A DNA stretch of 64,000 nt from Bacillus sp. Marseille-P3661 (GCF_900240995.1 NZ_LT965953.1:1580996-1644995), one strand, 5' to 3'. Shown: positions 54,441 through 63,450, numbered from the stretch's first letter. The notes: a model not told the origin generated them from the sequence alone. Numbers and translations are program-made.

Positions 54441-54562
54441 AAATTCAAATGGGACATCACACCTGACCTTATGACCAGATTAAACAGAAATAGCCAAAGT
54501 ACCTATCTCCCAATCTGTATGCTATAATTTGGAGAGTAAAATTGATTTAGAGGTGACCATTC

Positions 54563-55033
54563 TTGGCAATACATGTTGTACTATATCAACCTGATATTCC
54601 GGCTAATACTGGAAATATTGCACTTACTTGTGCAGCAACGGATACAGCCTTGCATTTAATCCGTCCACTTGGCTTTTCAACAGATCCAGAAATGCTAAAA
54701 CGAGCTGGCATAGATTTCTGGGATTCTGTAAACATAACGTACTATGACTCGTTAGATGACTTTTTTGCAAAAAATGAGGGTGAGTTTTACTATATCGAGA
54801 CTTTCGGTGAAAAAGCACATTCGGGCTTCGATTTCAGTGATGTATCAAAAGACCATTATTTTATGTTTGGAAAAGAAACAACAGGTTTACCAAAAGATTT
54901 ACTAGAAAAAAATAAAGATCACTTTCTGAGAATACCAATGAATACTCATGTTCGTTCACTAAATCTTTCAAATACAGCTGCGATACTGGTATATGAGGCT
55001 CTGCGCCAGCAAGGATATCCAAATTTAAAATAA
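54563..55033 (+). CDS. trmL: tRNA (cytidine/uridine-2'-O-)-methyltransferase TrmL
   Basis: A 156-residue SPOUT methyltransferase that modifies the wobble base of leucine tRNAs. It begins AIHVVLYQPDIPANTGNIAL and has the knot motifs FMFGKETTGLPKDLL and IPMNTHVRSLNLSNTAAILV, which bind S-adenosylmethionine. The start is TTG at 54563 with GAGGTG seven bases upstream. A -10 TATAAT lies about 40 bases upstream. It is a housekeeping gene in Bacillus (CspR/YibK). Single transcription unit. Confidence 0.94.
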   Translation: MAIHVVLYQPDIPANTGNIALTCAATDTALHLIRPLGFSTDPEMLKRAGIDFWDSVNITYYDSLDDFFAKNEGEFYYIETFGEKAHSGFDFSDVSKDHYFMFGKETTGLPKDLLEKNKDHFLRIPMNTHVRSLNLSNTAAILVYEALRQQGYPNLK

Positions 55034-55492
55034 TAAAGAGTCTTCCGTCTTGGCGGCTTCCATTAACACGCAAAAAAAAGGTTCCTTCCCTGAACACTAA
55101 CCGTATTGGGGACAGGGACCAATATTTGGACTAGGAAACAAAAAACAAGAAGTCACATTGTAGTCATGACTACAAAATCAGAACTTCCCCCTCATCCCCT
55201 TTGCCTTATTCAAGTAGGTGCAGATAGTCTACATAAACAATATTGTATATCCCTTTCAAAACAGCCTAATATCTATCTTTAATTACTTATTAACTTCTTT
55301 TGTTATTTAAAGTTTTTAACGTAAACTACGCTTGGATGTTTCTCTCAATTCATATATGTATATTTGGGAAGAAGTTTATGATCATGTGAAGTTGCGTCTA
55401 CTAACGGGCAGCATCACTAGACTGATACATTTCTTAAAAATCGTAAATAATAAATAAGTGATAATACTTTATAGAGAGTGTGTTAGTACAAA
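55034..55492. other. Intergenic region with palindrome
   Basis: A perfect 16 bp palindrome TGTAGTCATGACTACA (55159-55174) is nested in a longer imperfect one (AGAAGT...AACTTC). A weak hairpin GGTTCC...GGGACC at about 55081-55122 may end trmL. No gene was seen. Confidence 0.5.
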
Positions 55493-56041
55493 ATGAATAA
55501 ATCTCTAAAAGAACAAGTTGAAAGTACTTATATGCTTATTAATGAGGCGAATGATAAAATGTTTTACATTTGGAAAGAGAATATTCTTTTCACATGGCAA
55601 TGGGGGCTAAGTATAATATTATCTATTTTACCTTGGCTTTTATGGATTAAGTTTAGAAAAAAGGATAGTACAATTCGATTGCTTTGTGTTGGTTTTTTTG
55701 TCCTTATTATCGCCTCATGGTTAGACTTTCTTGGAGTTGCTTTTGGACTTTGGTATTACGTATATGATGTTACTTACCTTATACCAAATTATTTTCCTTG
55801 GGACTTTACACTAATTCCAGTAATCACCATGTTTTTTATTCAAATTAAACCTAATTTTAATCCTTTTATAAAATCAGTACTATTTTCAGTGATATTATCT
55901 TTTTTAGCAGAACCATTTTTTATATGGTTGGGACTGTATCAATCTTTAAAATGGGAACATATATATTCATTCCCGATATATATCTTTATTTATTTAGTTG
56001 CAGACTTTATTAGTAAAAGAAATAGCTGGGCTAAAATTTAA
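55493..56041 (+). CDS. CBO0543-like integral membrane protein
   Basis: A 182-residue protein with five or six hydrophobic segments, including LGVAFGLWYYVYDVTYLIPN and the conserved PWDFTLIPVITMFFIQIKP. This latter motif is characteristic of the CBO0543 group, seen in Bacillus and Clostridium. It is related in type to the protein at 36367. The start is ATG; AGAGAG stands 15 bases upstream, so the ribosome binding site is weak. Function unknown. Confidence 0.75.
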   Translation: MNKSLKEQVESTYMLINEANDKMFYIWKENILFTWQWGLSIILSILPWLLWIKFRKKDSTIRLLCVGFFVLIIASWLDFLGVAFGLWYYVYDVTYLIPNYFPWDFTLIPVITMFFIQIKPNFNPFIKSVLFSVILSFLAEPFFIWLGLYQSLKWEHIYSFPIYIFIYLVADFISKRNSWAKI

Positions 56042-56047
56042 TAGATC

Positions 56048-56216
56048 CACAGGGACAGGTTCACTGGCTTTGTTTAATAGAGAGTCCCCCTATACTTCTA
56101 GCGAACATTCCCTATTTATGGAAGTGCACACTCTAAAATTCCAATTCCTAACTAAAAAAGCCCCTGCTCCCCCGTACACTACCGCTTTAACGTACTGGGG
56201 GACAAGAGCTTTCATT
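56048..56216. repeat. Partial R1 and repeat R2 (terminator-like)
   Basis: A partial R1 end (CCACAGGGACAGGTTCACTGG) is followed by R2: GCCCCTGCTCCCCCGTACAC and CTACCGCTTTAACGTACTGG with GGGACAAGAGC. The R2 core CACTACCGCTTTAACG is at 56177-56192. The hairpin separates the convergent CBO0543-like and SDR genes. Confidence 0.75.
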
Positions 56217-56236
56217 CTATGTAGAAACAGAACATT

Positions 56237-56836
56237 TTAATAAACTTTATAAGTTTGCCCTGTCTGAGCACCTTCAACACTCTTAACATATGCATTTGCC
56301 ACTTTGTTAGCTGGTACTGGATTAAAACCTTTAAAAAATTCTCCATATTTATCCATGGATTCTTCCAGAACGTTTGGACTTACAGTATTAATCCGGATAT
56401 TACGTTTCAATTCAATCGCCGCAGATTTAACAAAACTCACAATCGCACCATTAGCCATAGCTGCTGAGCTACCTTTTAAAATTGGATCATCCATCATAAT
56501 TCCAGAAGTTAATGTAAAACTTCCACCTTCATTTATATAATTTTGTCCAATTAATACTAAATTCACTTGACCCTTCAGTTTACTATTTATTGCTATTTCA
56601 TTTAGTTCCGGAGTGAGCTCACTGAAATTCCCAAAATGCGCTGCTCCTGTTGTGCTTATAACAGCATCAATGTTATGTAAATCTTTATACATTTGTTCTA
56701 TGCTTTCTACAGACGTGATGTCTACTTTATAATCCCCATTTGATTTGCTAGCGATAATAATTTCATGGTTAAGTTTTAACTTCTCAGCCACAGCTTTTCC
56801 TATTGTACCAGTACCACCAACTATAAGAATCTTCAT
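56237..56836 (-). CDS. Short-chain dehydrogenase/reductase lacking the usual YxxxK
   Basis: A 199-residue Rossmann-fold protein. The dinucleotide motif is ILIVGGTGTIGKAVAEKL; the segment GNFSELTPELNEIAINSKLK and the end IRINTVSPNVLEES are SDR-like. The catalytic Tyr-x-x-x-Lys is replaced: after TLTSGIMMDDPILKGSSAAM comes ANGAIVSFVKSAAIEL. Such shortened SDR relatives are common in Bacillus and Pseudomonas and are of unknown activity. It stands alone. Confidence 0.85.
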   Translation of the reverse strand: MKILIVGGTGTIGKAVAEKLKLNHEIIIASKSNGDYKVDITSVESIEQMYKDLHNIDAVISTTGAAHFGNFSELTPELNEIAINSKLKGQVNLVLIGQNYINEGGSFTLTSGIMMDDPILKGSSAAMANGAIVSFVKSAAIELKRNIRINTVSPNVLEESMDKYGEFFKGFNPVPANKVANAYVKSVEGAQTGQTYKVY

Positions 56837-57128
56837 ACTACCACTACTCCTAGCTAAAAAATTATGAATCTATGTTGCTTTATATATTCTTCGCTTTCGA
56901 AGAATCCCCTTCCTGTATAGTAAAAAAGGTTTTATTAACATAGTGGTATTTGATAAAACATTAAAAGGAACAAGGTACCTGTCACCCTGTTCCACTTTTT
57001 CTTGTTAAGTTTACTGGTTATTTGTTATGGCTTAAAAAATGATAAAAATACAGATTTCAAAAAATGTTTCTGTTTCTCTGGCACACTACCGCTTTAACGC
57101 GCCAAGGTCAGGAAACGAATGTAAAAAT
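56837..57128. other. Intergenic region with terminator and R2 copy
   Basis: The hairpin GGAACA...TGTTCC (56967-56993), with TTTTAATGTTTT after it on the minus strand, is the likely terminator of the LysM gene. An R2 core copy is at 57084-57099. Confidence 0.6.
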
Positions 57129-58460
57129 CTAATACAATGTTTGTTTTTGTGTGCCATCTGTTCGTATTCTGTAAATCATTTTTTCAATTCTAGTGTAGTA
57201 GATCCAGTCGTCAAAAATGATGATATTCGTTACAAACTCTTCATTTAAGAAGGTTTTTTCTGTTCCATCAACTCTCATTTTATAAAGATCTCCGCCAGGT
57301 ATATCAACAGTAGTATAGTATATCCAACCATTAGATATATTCAAGTTAGAAGCAGAATCATTGCTTAACCTCATTTTATTAGATCCATCAAAGGACATCC
57401 TATAAATTCGGGTTTCATCTGCTGGATTTCTAAAGTAAATCCAATTATCATGTATAAGCATACTATATACACTTGTATCATTTAATTTTGTTCTTTCTGT
57501 TCCATCAATTCTTACACGATATGGCTTTTGTTGGTCTGTGATATTTTGATAATAGATCCATTCGCCAATTAAGTTTATGGAAGAGGATTGATCTTCATTT
57601 AGCTTTGTTCTTTCCGTACCATCTGCTCTAATTTTATATAGTTTTGCACCATCCGATTGGTTTGCATAAAAGATCCATTCACCTCTAACAAGGATACTCG
57701 TTGAACTATCATTATTTATTTGAGTTTTTTCTGTTCCGTCTATTCTTATTTTGAATATGTTACCATTATCCCATCCGCTTCGATAATAAACCCATCCATC
57801 TAATACATTGATATAGGTTGGATCTACACTAGCTGTTAGTAATGTATCCATTGTAAGGTCTGTTTTCTTCTTAGTTAAAGCTCCGTATACTTCCTGCCCT
57901 TGACGTTTATTAAAATAAATCCAATCATTTTCATTCCCCAGGAAACCAGTGTTCATAATATTTCCTGCCGTATTCCCTTGTTCCACCATCTGAATATCGT
58001 TGATAAGGGACTGTAAATACTGATTTTCCGCAGTAAGCGTTTCAACTCTACTTTTCAATTCGTCATAATCAGACGTCACGTTAATGACCTGATTTACAGG
58101 GTCCCATAAAACCTGAGCACCGACCCTGCTAAACTCAGCAATAGGAACATAAATATAAGGATAGGTTGCTCCTTCTGGTTTAAAATTTAATACAGGATAC
58201 AAGCCCGTATTAATATCGACACCATTTACGTATATTGGGCGGGTAGCTGTATATGCTGTAACAGGTTTGTACTGCATTTGTCTTCCTTCTCGTACAGCTA
58301 TTTGATTCGGTATGAATAGCGTTTGACCAACATATAACATCGGACTTACAAGCTTATTTAGAGAAACAATGCTTTCTATAGTAGTATTAAACTTCTTTGC
58401 TATGAAATATAAATGATCACCGGGTTGAACAATATAAACATTAGTACGACTTGTTTTCAT
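57129..58460 (-). CDS. LysM and DUF5050 beta-propeller protein
   Basis: A 443-residue protein. The start is ATG at 58460 with AAGGGG upstream. Residues about 5-55 are a LysM wall-binding domain (YIVQPGDHLYFIAKKFNTTI). A copper-amine-oxidase-N-like segment follows (about 75-130, RPIYVNGVDINTGLYPVL). From about 180 to the end, six or so repeats of roughly 43 residues have the theme DGTERTKLN plus WIYYQN, the DUF5050 propeller. There is no signal peptide, which suggests a spore-coat or mother-cell location, as with many LysM coat proteins. It is transcribed alone, between R2/R3 repeats. Confidence 0.85.
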   Translation of the reverse strand: MKTSRTNVYIVQPGDHLYFIAKKFNTTIESIVSLNKLVSPMLYVGQTLFIPNQIAVREGRQMQYKPVTAYTATRPIYVNGVDINTGLYPVLNFKPEGATYPYIYVPIAEFSRVGAQVLWDPVNQVINVTSDYDELKSRVETLTAENQYLQSLINDIQMVEQGNTAGNIMNTGFLGNENDWIYFNKRQGQEVYGALTKKKTDLTMDTLLTASVDPTYINVLDGWVYYRSGWDNGNIFKIRIDGTEKTQINNDSSTSILVRGEWIFYANQSDGAKLYKIRADGTERTKLNEDQSSSINLIGEWIYYQNITDQQKPYRVRIDGTERTKLNDTSVYSMLIHDNWIYFRNPADETRIYRMSFDGSNKMRLSNDSASNLNISNGWIYYTTVDIPGGDLYKMRVDGTEKTFLNEEFVTNIIIFDDWIYYTRIEKMIYRIRTDGTQKQTLY

Positions 58461-58492
58461 AATGCACCCCTTCATTTTTGAACATTATATTT

Positions 58493-58770
58493 CACGGGGA
58501 CGGTTCTCGTGATTATTACTCGATAATAAGAGTGAAGAAACTTACACCAAACTCGGAAATAGAATACGAGAATTACGAATAATAAAGTTAGTCATGAAGA
58601 ATTAGACTACAAGCCTTATTACTTCACGAGACGTTACCTGTCTTTTTCTTCATTTCCCCGGAAAGCGCAGAAACCGACAACCTCTCGCGAATAAAGTAGA
58701 AATTTATACTACAAAATGGTTCCCGCTACTCAGTACACTACCGCTTTAACGTACCGGGAGACAGGAACCA
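58493..58770. repeat. R3-R2 composite repeat, first copy
   Basis: R3 (58493-58605) starts CACGGGGACGGTTCTCGTGA and includes GATAATAAGAGTGAA and CGGAAATAGAATAC. About 110 bases later comes R2 as a hairpin GGTTCCCGCTACTCAGTACA ... GTACCGGGAGACAGGAACC. The R2 core is at 58736-58751. Confidence 0.8.
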
Positions 58771-58781
58771 AATTTATATTT

Positions 58782-59051
58782 TTACCACCACGGATAAGGA
58801 TAAGGATATGGGTATGGTGGATATGGGTATGGAGGATACGGATAATAATATGGTCTTGGAGTTAATAGTGCTCCTGCGGCTAAACCAGTTAAAAACGGAA
58901 ATCCAAACCCAAAAGGTCTACCTATTCCAAAGCCTGGTCGACCAAAACCTAAACCTGGAAAAAAACCTAAACCGGACCCGAGTCCGCCTAATCCAAATCT
59001 TTCGTCAGTTGAATGATATGGATTATGATTTTTATAATAAATAGAATGCAC
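58782..59051 (-). CDS. Gly/Pro/Tyr-rich coat-like protein
   Basis: An 89-residue low-complexity protein. After a polar start (HSIYYKNHNPYHSTDERF) comes a Gly/Phe-rich part (LGSGLGFFPGLGFGRPGFGI), a short hydrophobic piece (FLTGLAAGALL) and a C-terminus of repeated Pro-Tyr units ending PYPYPYPWW. Such composition is typical of spore coat or exosporium small proteins that cross-link through Tyr. The start is GTG with a weak AGG upstream. It is bracketed by two copies of the R3-R2 repeat. Confidence 0.65.
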   Translation of the reverse strand: MHSIYYKNHNPYHSTDERFGLGGLGSGLGFFPGLGFGRPGFGIGRPFGFGFPFLTGLAAGALLTPRPYYYPYPPYPYPPYPYPYPYPWW

Positions 59052-59335
59052 TTTAATCAGCCTCGTTTCATTTTTAAATGCAAGTGAACGATTGAATTTT
59101 GCATAAGCTTATTCAAGTATTAATCCATTGTCATTCGTCTAAATAAGTTATTGATTCAAATGGTACCGAATAAAATAACGCCATGTCCATATATACTTTT
59201 CTAATATCCTTATTCGTCTGCTTATACAAAATATCACTTCTCGAATTTTTCAATACATCTTATTCATTAGTTATTAGTCTATAGACTTGTACTTCAAAAA
59301 TTGTGTGTTTACCTATACAGAAATAAAATGGTCTC
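59052..59335. other. AT-rich spacer upstream of the coat-like gene
   Basis: Should hold the sporulation promoter of the coat-like gene on the minus strand; no clear sigma-factor site was resolved. No other gene. Confidence 0.35.
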
Positions 59336-59592
59336 ACGGGGACGGTTCTCGTGATTCTTACAGGATAATAAGAGTGAACAAACTGACTGTTGCCCGGAAA
59401 TAGAATACTAGAATTACAAAATATGTAGTTAACTAGAAAGAATTAGCCTTTCATGTCTCTATTGTCCTATATTTCGAAAAAGTACAATTTGTGCAGACCC
59501 TGCACCTTTCCTTTATTTTATTATGAACTACGAAATAATTCCTAACGTAATCCTAAGTAAACTACCGCTTGAACGCACCGATGGTGCAAAAA
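59336..59592. repeat. R3-R2 composite repeat, second copy
   Basis: R3 (59336-59449) matches the first copy closely at CACGGGGACGGTTCTCGTGA, GATAATAAGAGTGAAC and CGGAAATAGAATAC. The R2 core is here AACTACCGCTTGAACG at 59560-59575. Same orientation as the copy at 58493. Confidence 0.8.
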
Positions 59593-59668
59593 CCATCTTT
59601 ATGGATAAGCCCAAAGTTATTTTGTACATAATAAAAATGTTAAACAGAAATTAAAGGGGGAAATGTAA

Positions 59669-59827
59669 ATGCAACAAGCTCAACAAGCTAAAGATAATTT
59701 CGGTTCTATTATGAAACCAGGTTTCGCAGGAACTGATGCTCAGAAAGTAAAACAAGAAATTCAAAAAGATATTAGCGAAGGACAAGGTGCAATGACATCC
59801 CGTGAGGCTGGAGCAATGCGAGATTAA
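59669..59827 (+). CDS. Small acid-soluble spore protein-like micro-gene (gamma-type-like)
   Basis: A 52-codon gene too short for most ORF lists. ATG has AAAGGGGG eight bases upstream. The protein starts MQQAQQAKDNFGSIMKPGFA and continues with GTDAQKVKQEIQKD, ending MTSREAGAMRD. The GTDAQKVKQ segment resembles the repeat unit of gamma-type SASPs, and TSREAG resembles the alpha/beta-type TSRANG. A CATAATA sequence at about 59625 fits a sigma-G -10. A terminator follows. It is probably a forespore protein; the exact class is open. Confidence 0.65.
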   Translation: MQQAQQAKDNFGSIMKPGFAGTDAQKVKQEIQKDISEGQGAMTSREAGAMRD

Positions 59828-59873
59828 AAAACCATTCTGTGTTAAATACAAGGTAGAGTTTTTCATCGAAAGA

Positions 59874-59921
59874 TAAAGCCTGTATCGTAGATTACTAATT
59901 AATTTTTGATACAGGCTTATT
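59874..59921 (+). terminator. Terminator of the SASP-like gene
   Basis: AAGCCTGTATC pairs with GATACAGGCTT around a 21-base loop and is followed by ATTAACGC. It lies about 50 bases after the stop and also faces the DUF3231 gene. Confidence 0.6.
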
Positions 59922-60035
59922 AACGCTCTCTCTTCAACTAACATTCCATTTAACACAAAATTTATAAGTATTAAATGAATAAGATGGAACCGTTGCAATG
60001 ACAATTTGGTAAGTTGTTCAAAGTCAAATGGATAC

Positions 60036-61085
60036 TTAAACTCTGTCATGGGCTTTTGGTGGAGATTCCAACCAACCTTTATCGATTAAAATATTCACAC
60101 CATCGTCAACAAATGCTCCGATGTTAACAAGAGTTCTTATATATAACATATTTATATCTCTTCTTGCAGTTACTGCCAGTGAGTTTCCGAATGACCTTAT
60201 CTTCATTGCGAACATGTCCACTTTATGAAAAAGCATTATTTTGTCAGAAAAAGGAGGGTATGTAGTTGTTGTGACTAAATGTTCTAAGTAGGATGGTGAT
60301 TGCATGTGTTCAATGTGTAGCTTTTCCTTATACTGTTTCAGTGCTTTATCAGTCATGCTTATACCTCGTTTAAACAAAGCCTTTATCTTTTCATCTTTAA
60401 CGGTCTGATAAAATCCAAATAACAACGCCTTACTCGTTGTGTTATTTTCGATATTATCCCAAAGATGTATGATTTCTAATGCCTGTAAAGGTCTTACTTC
60501 TCCCAAAAAACCATTTAAGTAACTTTGTTTATCAATTTTATCAATTCCTTCTGGTATAGGGAGGCTAGGAGGCTTTGCAATTAACTTTTTTCCCATTAAA
60601 ACATTATTAATTTGCCCTAAAAAGACTGTCGTACATTGATTACAATAAACAAAAAACTCTCTTACATCCTCTTTCATTATTAAGGGAACTGCTACTGCGT
60701 AAATACTAAGACCTGCTTTAGCAGCATATTTTAAATAATGAACATAAAATTCATCTTCGTATAAACGAGGGGCACCAAGGTTTACATCATCTGTAGAAAA
60801 TCCACTAGGTATTGGGAAATAATCTTTGTTAAAAAAAACCTCTATCCTTTGCGTGAAATCCTTTGCTAAAGCTAACCCATTTTCCAAAAGTCTCTGGATA
60901 TCTTCATCTTCGCAATGCTGAAGAAAATAACTTAAGATTTGAATGGACATACTATTTCCCATAAAAGCAGCCCAAAGCTTACCCATTTCAAATGACGTTA
61001 AAGGTTGATTCTCATCTCCTGTTTTTGCACTTATACTTAGTGATTTCATCACATTCATTGGATTTAATTCTTTATCGGCAGTCAT
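60036..61085 (-). CDS. DUF3231 family protein (paralogue of 29428-30462)
   Basis: A 349-residue two-domain protein starting at ATG 61085 (AAGGGG upstream, 14 codons inside the computed frame). It has the same landmarks as the first DUF3231 protein: TSFEMGKLWAAFMGNSMSIQ, DDVNLGAPRLYEDEFYVHYL, VRPLQALEIIHLWDNIENNT and KIMLFHKVDMFAMKIRSFGN. Ferritin-like helices in each half are inferred from the family. Sporulation-linked by family distribution. Monocistronic with an R1 fragment upstream. Confidence 0.87.
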   Translation of the reverse strand: MTADKELNPMNVMKSLSISAKTGDENQPLTSFEMGKLWAAFMGNSMSIQILSYFLQHCEDEDIQRLLENGLALAKDFTQRIEVFFNKDYFPIPSGFSTDDVNLGAPRLYEDEFYVHYLKYAAKAGLSIYAVAVPLIMKEDVREFFVYCNQCTTVFLGQINNVLMGKKLIAKPPSLPIPEGIDKIDKQSYLNGFLGEVRPLQALEIIHLWDNIENNTTSKALLFGFYQTVKDEKIKALFKRGISMTDKALKQYKEKLHIEHMQSPSYLEHLVTTTTYPPFSDKIMLFHKVDMFAMKIRSFGNSLAVTARRDINMLYIRTLVNIGAFVDDGVNILIDKGWLESPPKAHDRV

Positions 61086-61573
61086 AACTAATCCCCTTTT
61101 TTTGCTCTTTTTGTTTAGAGTAACCAAAGGAAAATAATTTAATTCAACACAACTCTAGGAAAGCCAGAGGGACAGGTCCACTGGCTAATTTTCAAAGCTA
61201 AAAGGGTAATCGGTTCATTCCTTGTAGAATTAATTTTCCTTCACTTTAATCGGATTGAATTGCAGTATGAGTACAAAACTTGGATAGAAAATTCCGTTCT
61301 ATACTTTAATGTATACGGTATTACCACTTCATCATATTCGTCCTGCCTAAACCTATAATTTTTCAATCGTAATTATCGTATTACTAATGATTTTGTTTGA
61401 AATCTGTTCTTTTAAAAACTGAAAGCAGAGGATGAAATACTCCTCTGCCCTGCAAGCCCATATTATACTCATTCCTCAATAATCACCCCTTCACTCCAAG
61501 GGAATTCTTTGAACCTTTGAACTGATTCTTCACAAGAAATGTATTGTTTGTGACTCGATGTATCCTTCAGACC
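61086..61573. other. Intergenic region with partial R1, terminator and possible gene tail
   Basis: A partial R1 (GCCAGAGGGACAGGTCCACT, about 61154-61180). A minus-strand terminator for uppS has arms GCAGAGGA and TCCTCTGC (61424-61448) followed by TTTCAGTTTTT. Between uppS and this terminator, a 33-codon frame without ATG (61469-61570, ending EFPWSEGVIIEE) looks coding and may be a remnant. Confidence 0.5.
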
Positions 61574-62335
61574 TTATATTCCACCATACCTTCTCTTTCG
61601 TTGCTGGTATTCCTCAAGTGCATGCAGAAAGTCCTTTTCTGAAAAATCCGGCCAAAGCACATTGGTAAACCAGAACTCCGTATACGCTAACTGCCAGAGT
61701 AGGAAATTGCTCAGACGGTTTTCCCCGCCGGTGCGAATAAGCAGATCAGGGTCTGGATTACCAGCTGTATACAGATAGTCTGAAAACTGTTGTTCATCCA
61801 GTTTATCCAATGACAACTTTCCTTCGTTTATATCCGCGAGCATCCCTTTCATGGCATGCATAATCTCGTGTCTGCTTCCATAGTTAAGCGCAAAATTAAC
61901 CTGAAGACCGTCATTGACACTTGTACGGTCCATTGCATACTGTAAGGTTTCACGTGTATTGACTGGAAGATTTCCCATATCACCAATAACCTTAATGCGT
62001 ACATTGTTGGATAATAGGTCTGGCAGATAAATATGTAAAAAGTCCTTGGGAAGTCTCAATATAAAATCTATCTCGGGCTGTGGACGTTTCCAGTTTTCCG
62101 TGGAAAACGCATAAAGAGTCAGAACCTTCACCTTGCATTTAACTGCTGCCTTAACAATTCTAACGATGGTAGATACCCCTTCTTTATGACCAGCAATTCT
62201 GGGCATTCCCCGCTTCCCTGCCCAGCGTCCGTTTCCGTCCATAATGATGGCTATATGAGCCGGTATATTACCTTCCGGATAATGGAAGGTTGTTTCCGAT
62301 TGTTTATTATTAAAAAAAGGAATTTTCATTGACAT
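61574..62335 (-). CDS. uppS: Isoprenyl transferase (undecaprenyl diphosphate synthase family)
   Basis: A 253-residue cis-prenyltransferase. The substrate-binding motif is IAIIMDGNGRWAGKRGMPR with Asp33; NYGSRHEI and the signature LLIRTGGENRLSNFLLWQLA are intact. The enzyme extends farnesyl diphosphate with isopentenyl units. The housekeeping uppS lies with frr, cdsA and dxr; none of these is here, so this is a second, isolated copy. GGGAGGA precedes the first ATG. The product length may differ from C55. It could serve another lipid carrier or a terpenoid pathway. Confidence 0.92.
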   Translation of the reverse strand: MSMKIPFFNNKQSETTFHYPEGNIPAHIAIIMDGNGRWAGKRGMPRIAGHKEGVSTIVRIVKAAVKCKVKVLTLYAFSTENWKRPQPEIDFILRLPKDFLHIYLPDLLSNNVRIKVIGDMGNLPVNTRETLQYAMDRTSVNDGLQVNFALNYGSRHEIMHAMKGMLADINEGKLSLDKLDEQQFSDYLYTAGNPDPDLLIRTGGENRLSNFLLWQLAYTEFWFTNVLWPDFSEKDFLHALEEYQQRKRRYGGI

Positions 62336-62477
62336 TCTCTATCCTCCCGAAATATTTGTAATCTATCCAAATCCCCTCCGCACACCATTCAGCACTGCAG
62401 GTAGGGATCATATACAGCATATTGTCAGAATATAATTCAGACGTCCTTATGACTCTTAGAATCTCTTTTTCTTTCAT
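62325..62477 (-). other. Possible small ORF overlapping the uppS start
   Basis: ATG at about 62477 opens a frame MKEKEILRVIRTSELY that includes IPTCSAEWCAEGIWIDYKYF and runs past the uppS start to a stop near 62310. Codon content is plausible, but the ribosome binding site is poor. It may be a relic of another gene. Unrecognised. Confidence 0.28.
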
Positions 62478-62561
62478 TTTTAAGTTCTTCAATCATGCTG
62501 ACATGATCCTTTGTCGTCTTCTAAACATCATCCTACAGTTGAAATTGAACTACATCTACCT

Positions 62562-63359
62562 TCATGAAAATTTTCCCTTAAACTGCTTTAACGTCGCAAC
62601 TATAAGAAAGCTAACAATCACTAATAAAAGCCATGAGCTCACCTTTCCTAGATGGACAAGACTCCATGCATCGGTTTGGTTTGGATATTCCCATGCTCCG
62701 AAAAACGTTGCAATATTTTCAGCAATCCATATAAAAAATCCGATGAGCACAAATGAAAGTGTGAGTGGCATACGATAACGAATTCCATTAACCTCGTATG
62801 TGACTCCTGATTGCCAAAAGACGATTAAGACAAGCCCAGATAACCACCAACGGATGTCAATCCAATAATGGTGCGTGAAGAAATTCAAGTAAATTGCAGC
62901 AGCAAGAGGTACTACAACTAAAAACGGCGGCCACTTAATAAGTTCAACCTTTAATCTCCTCCATGCCTGACAAAGATAACTCGCCACACTTGCGTACATG
63001 AATCCGCTATACAAAGGCACTCCAAGTACTTTGGTATATCCTGCCTCTGGATAAGACCAGGAGCCCATATGCACCTTGAAGAGTTCAAGAGCTAGGCCAA
63101 TAAGGTGGAACAATGTGATAACTTTTAGTTCATCCTGTGTTTCAAGTCCAGAACGCACCATCCACCACTGCATCAGAAGGCAGATGATCAGCAGCCAGTC
63201 ATACCGTGGTAGGAAAGGAAGTGGCAAGATTTGTGTCAAAGCCAAAGAGGCAAAAATAACAACAGGAAACACACATGATAGGGCCTGCTCCCAACCAAAA
63301 CGAACGAGTTGTTTGAATGCTCTCATGATTTGTTTCCATACTAGTATGGTAATATTCAT
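62562..63359 (-). CDS. yoaT: DUF817 family membrane protein (YoaT-like)
   Basis: A 265-residue membrane protein with about eight hydrophobic segments. The start is ATG at 63359 (GAGGGGAG upstream); the computed frame adds 38 codons that overlap the regulator gene. Family marks are KVHMGSWSYPEAGYTKVLGV, PLYSGFMYASVASYLCQAWR and FFIWIAENIATFFGAWEYPN. In Bacillus subtilis, yoaT lies beside yozG and yoaS in this order, as here. Function unknown. Confidence 0.88.
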   Translation of the reverse strand: MNITILVWKQIMRAFKQLVRFGWEQALSCVFPVVIFASLALTQILPLPFLPRYDWLLIICLLMQWWMVRSGLETQDELKVITLFHLIGLALELFKVHMGSWSYPEAGYTKVLGVPLYSGFMYASVASYLCQAWRRLKVELIKWPPFLVVVPLAAAIYLNFFTHHYWIDIRWWLSGLVLIVFWQSGVTYEVNGIRYRMPLTLSFVLIGFFIWIAENIATFFGAWEYPNQTDAWSLVHLGKVSSWLLLVIVSFLIVATLKQFKGKFS

Positions 63360-63450
63360 GAGTAGCTCCCCTCTCAAAATTTGGTTCATTGATATAGAGG
63401 AAAATGACATCTTACTTTTCCTTTTCGTGTCAAATATACCCATTTTTTTA

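Larger units (their letters stand above)
54165..54562. other. Intergenic region with lipoprotein remnant and R1
   Basis: Holds the small lipoprotein-like frame (54208-54294) and an R1 repeat (54312-54440). The end has the trmL promoter region with TATGCTATAATTTGG (a good -10, TATAAT at about 54523). Confidence 0.5.

Noticed and set aside
55998-56240. 80-codon plus-strand frame
   Set aside because: Composed of R1/R2 repeat sequence and the end of the CBO0543-like gene; not a gene.
59651-60049. 132-codon minus-strand frame opposite the SASP-like gene
   Set aside because: It overlaps the terminator and the antisense of a well-supported small gene, has no ribosome binding site, and overlaps the DUF3231 end.
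62422-62778. 118-codon plus-strand frame near yoaT
   Set aside because: Antisense to yoaT and spacer, no ribosome binding site.
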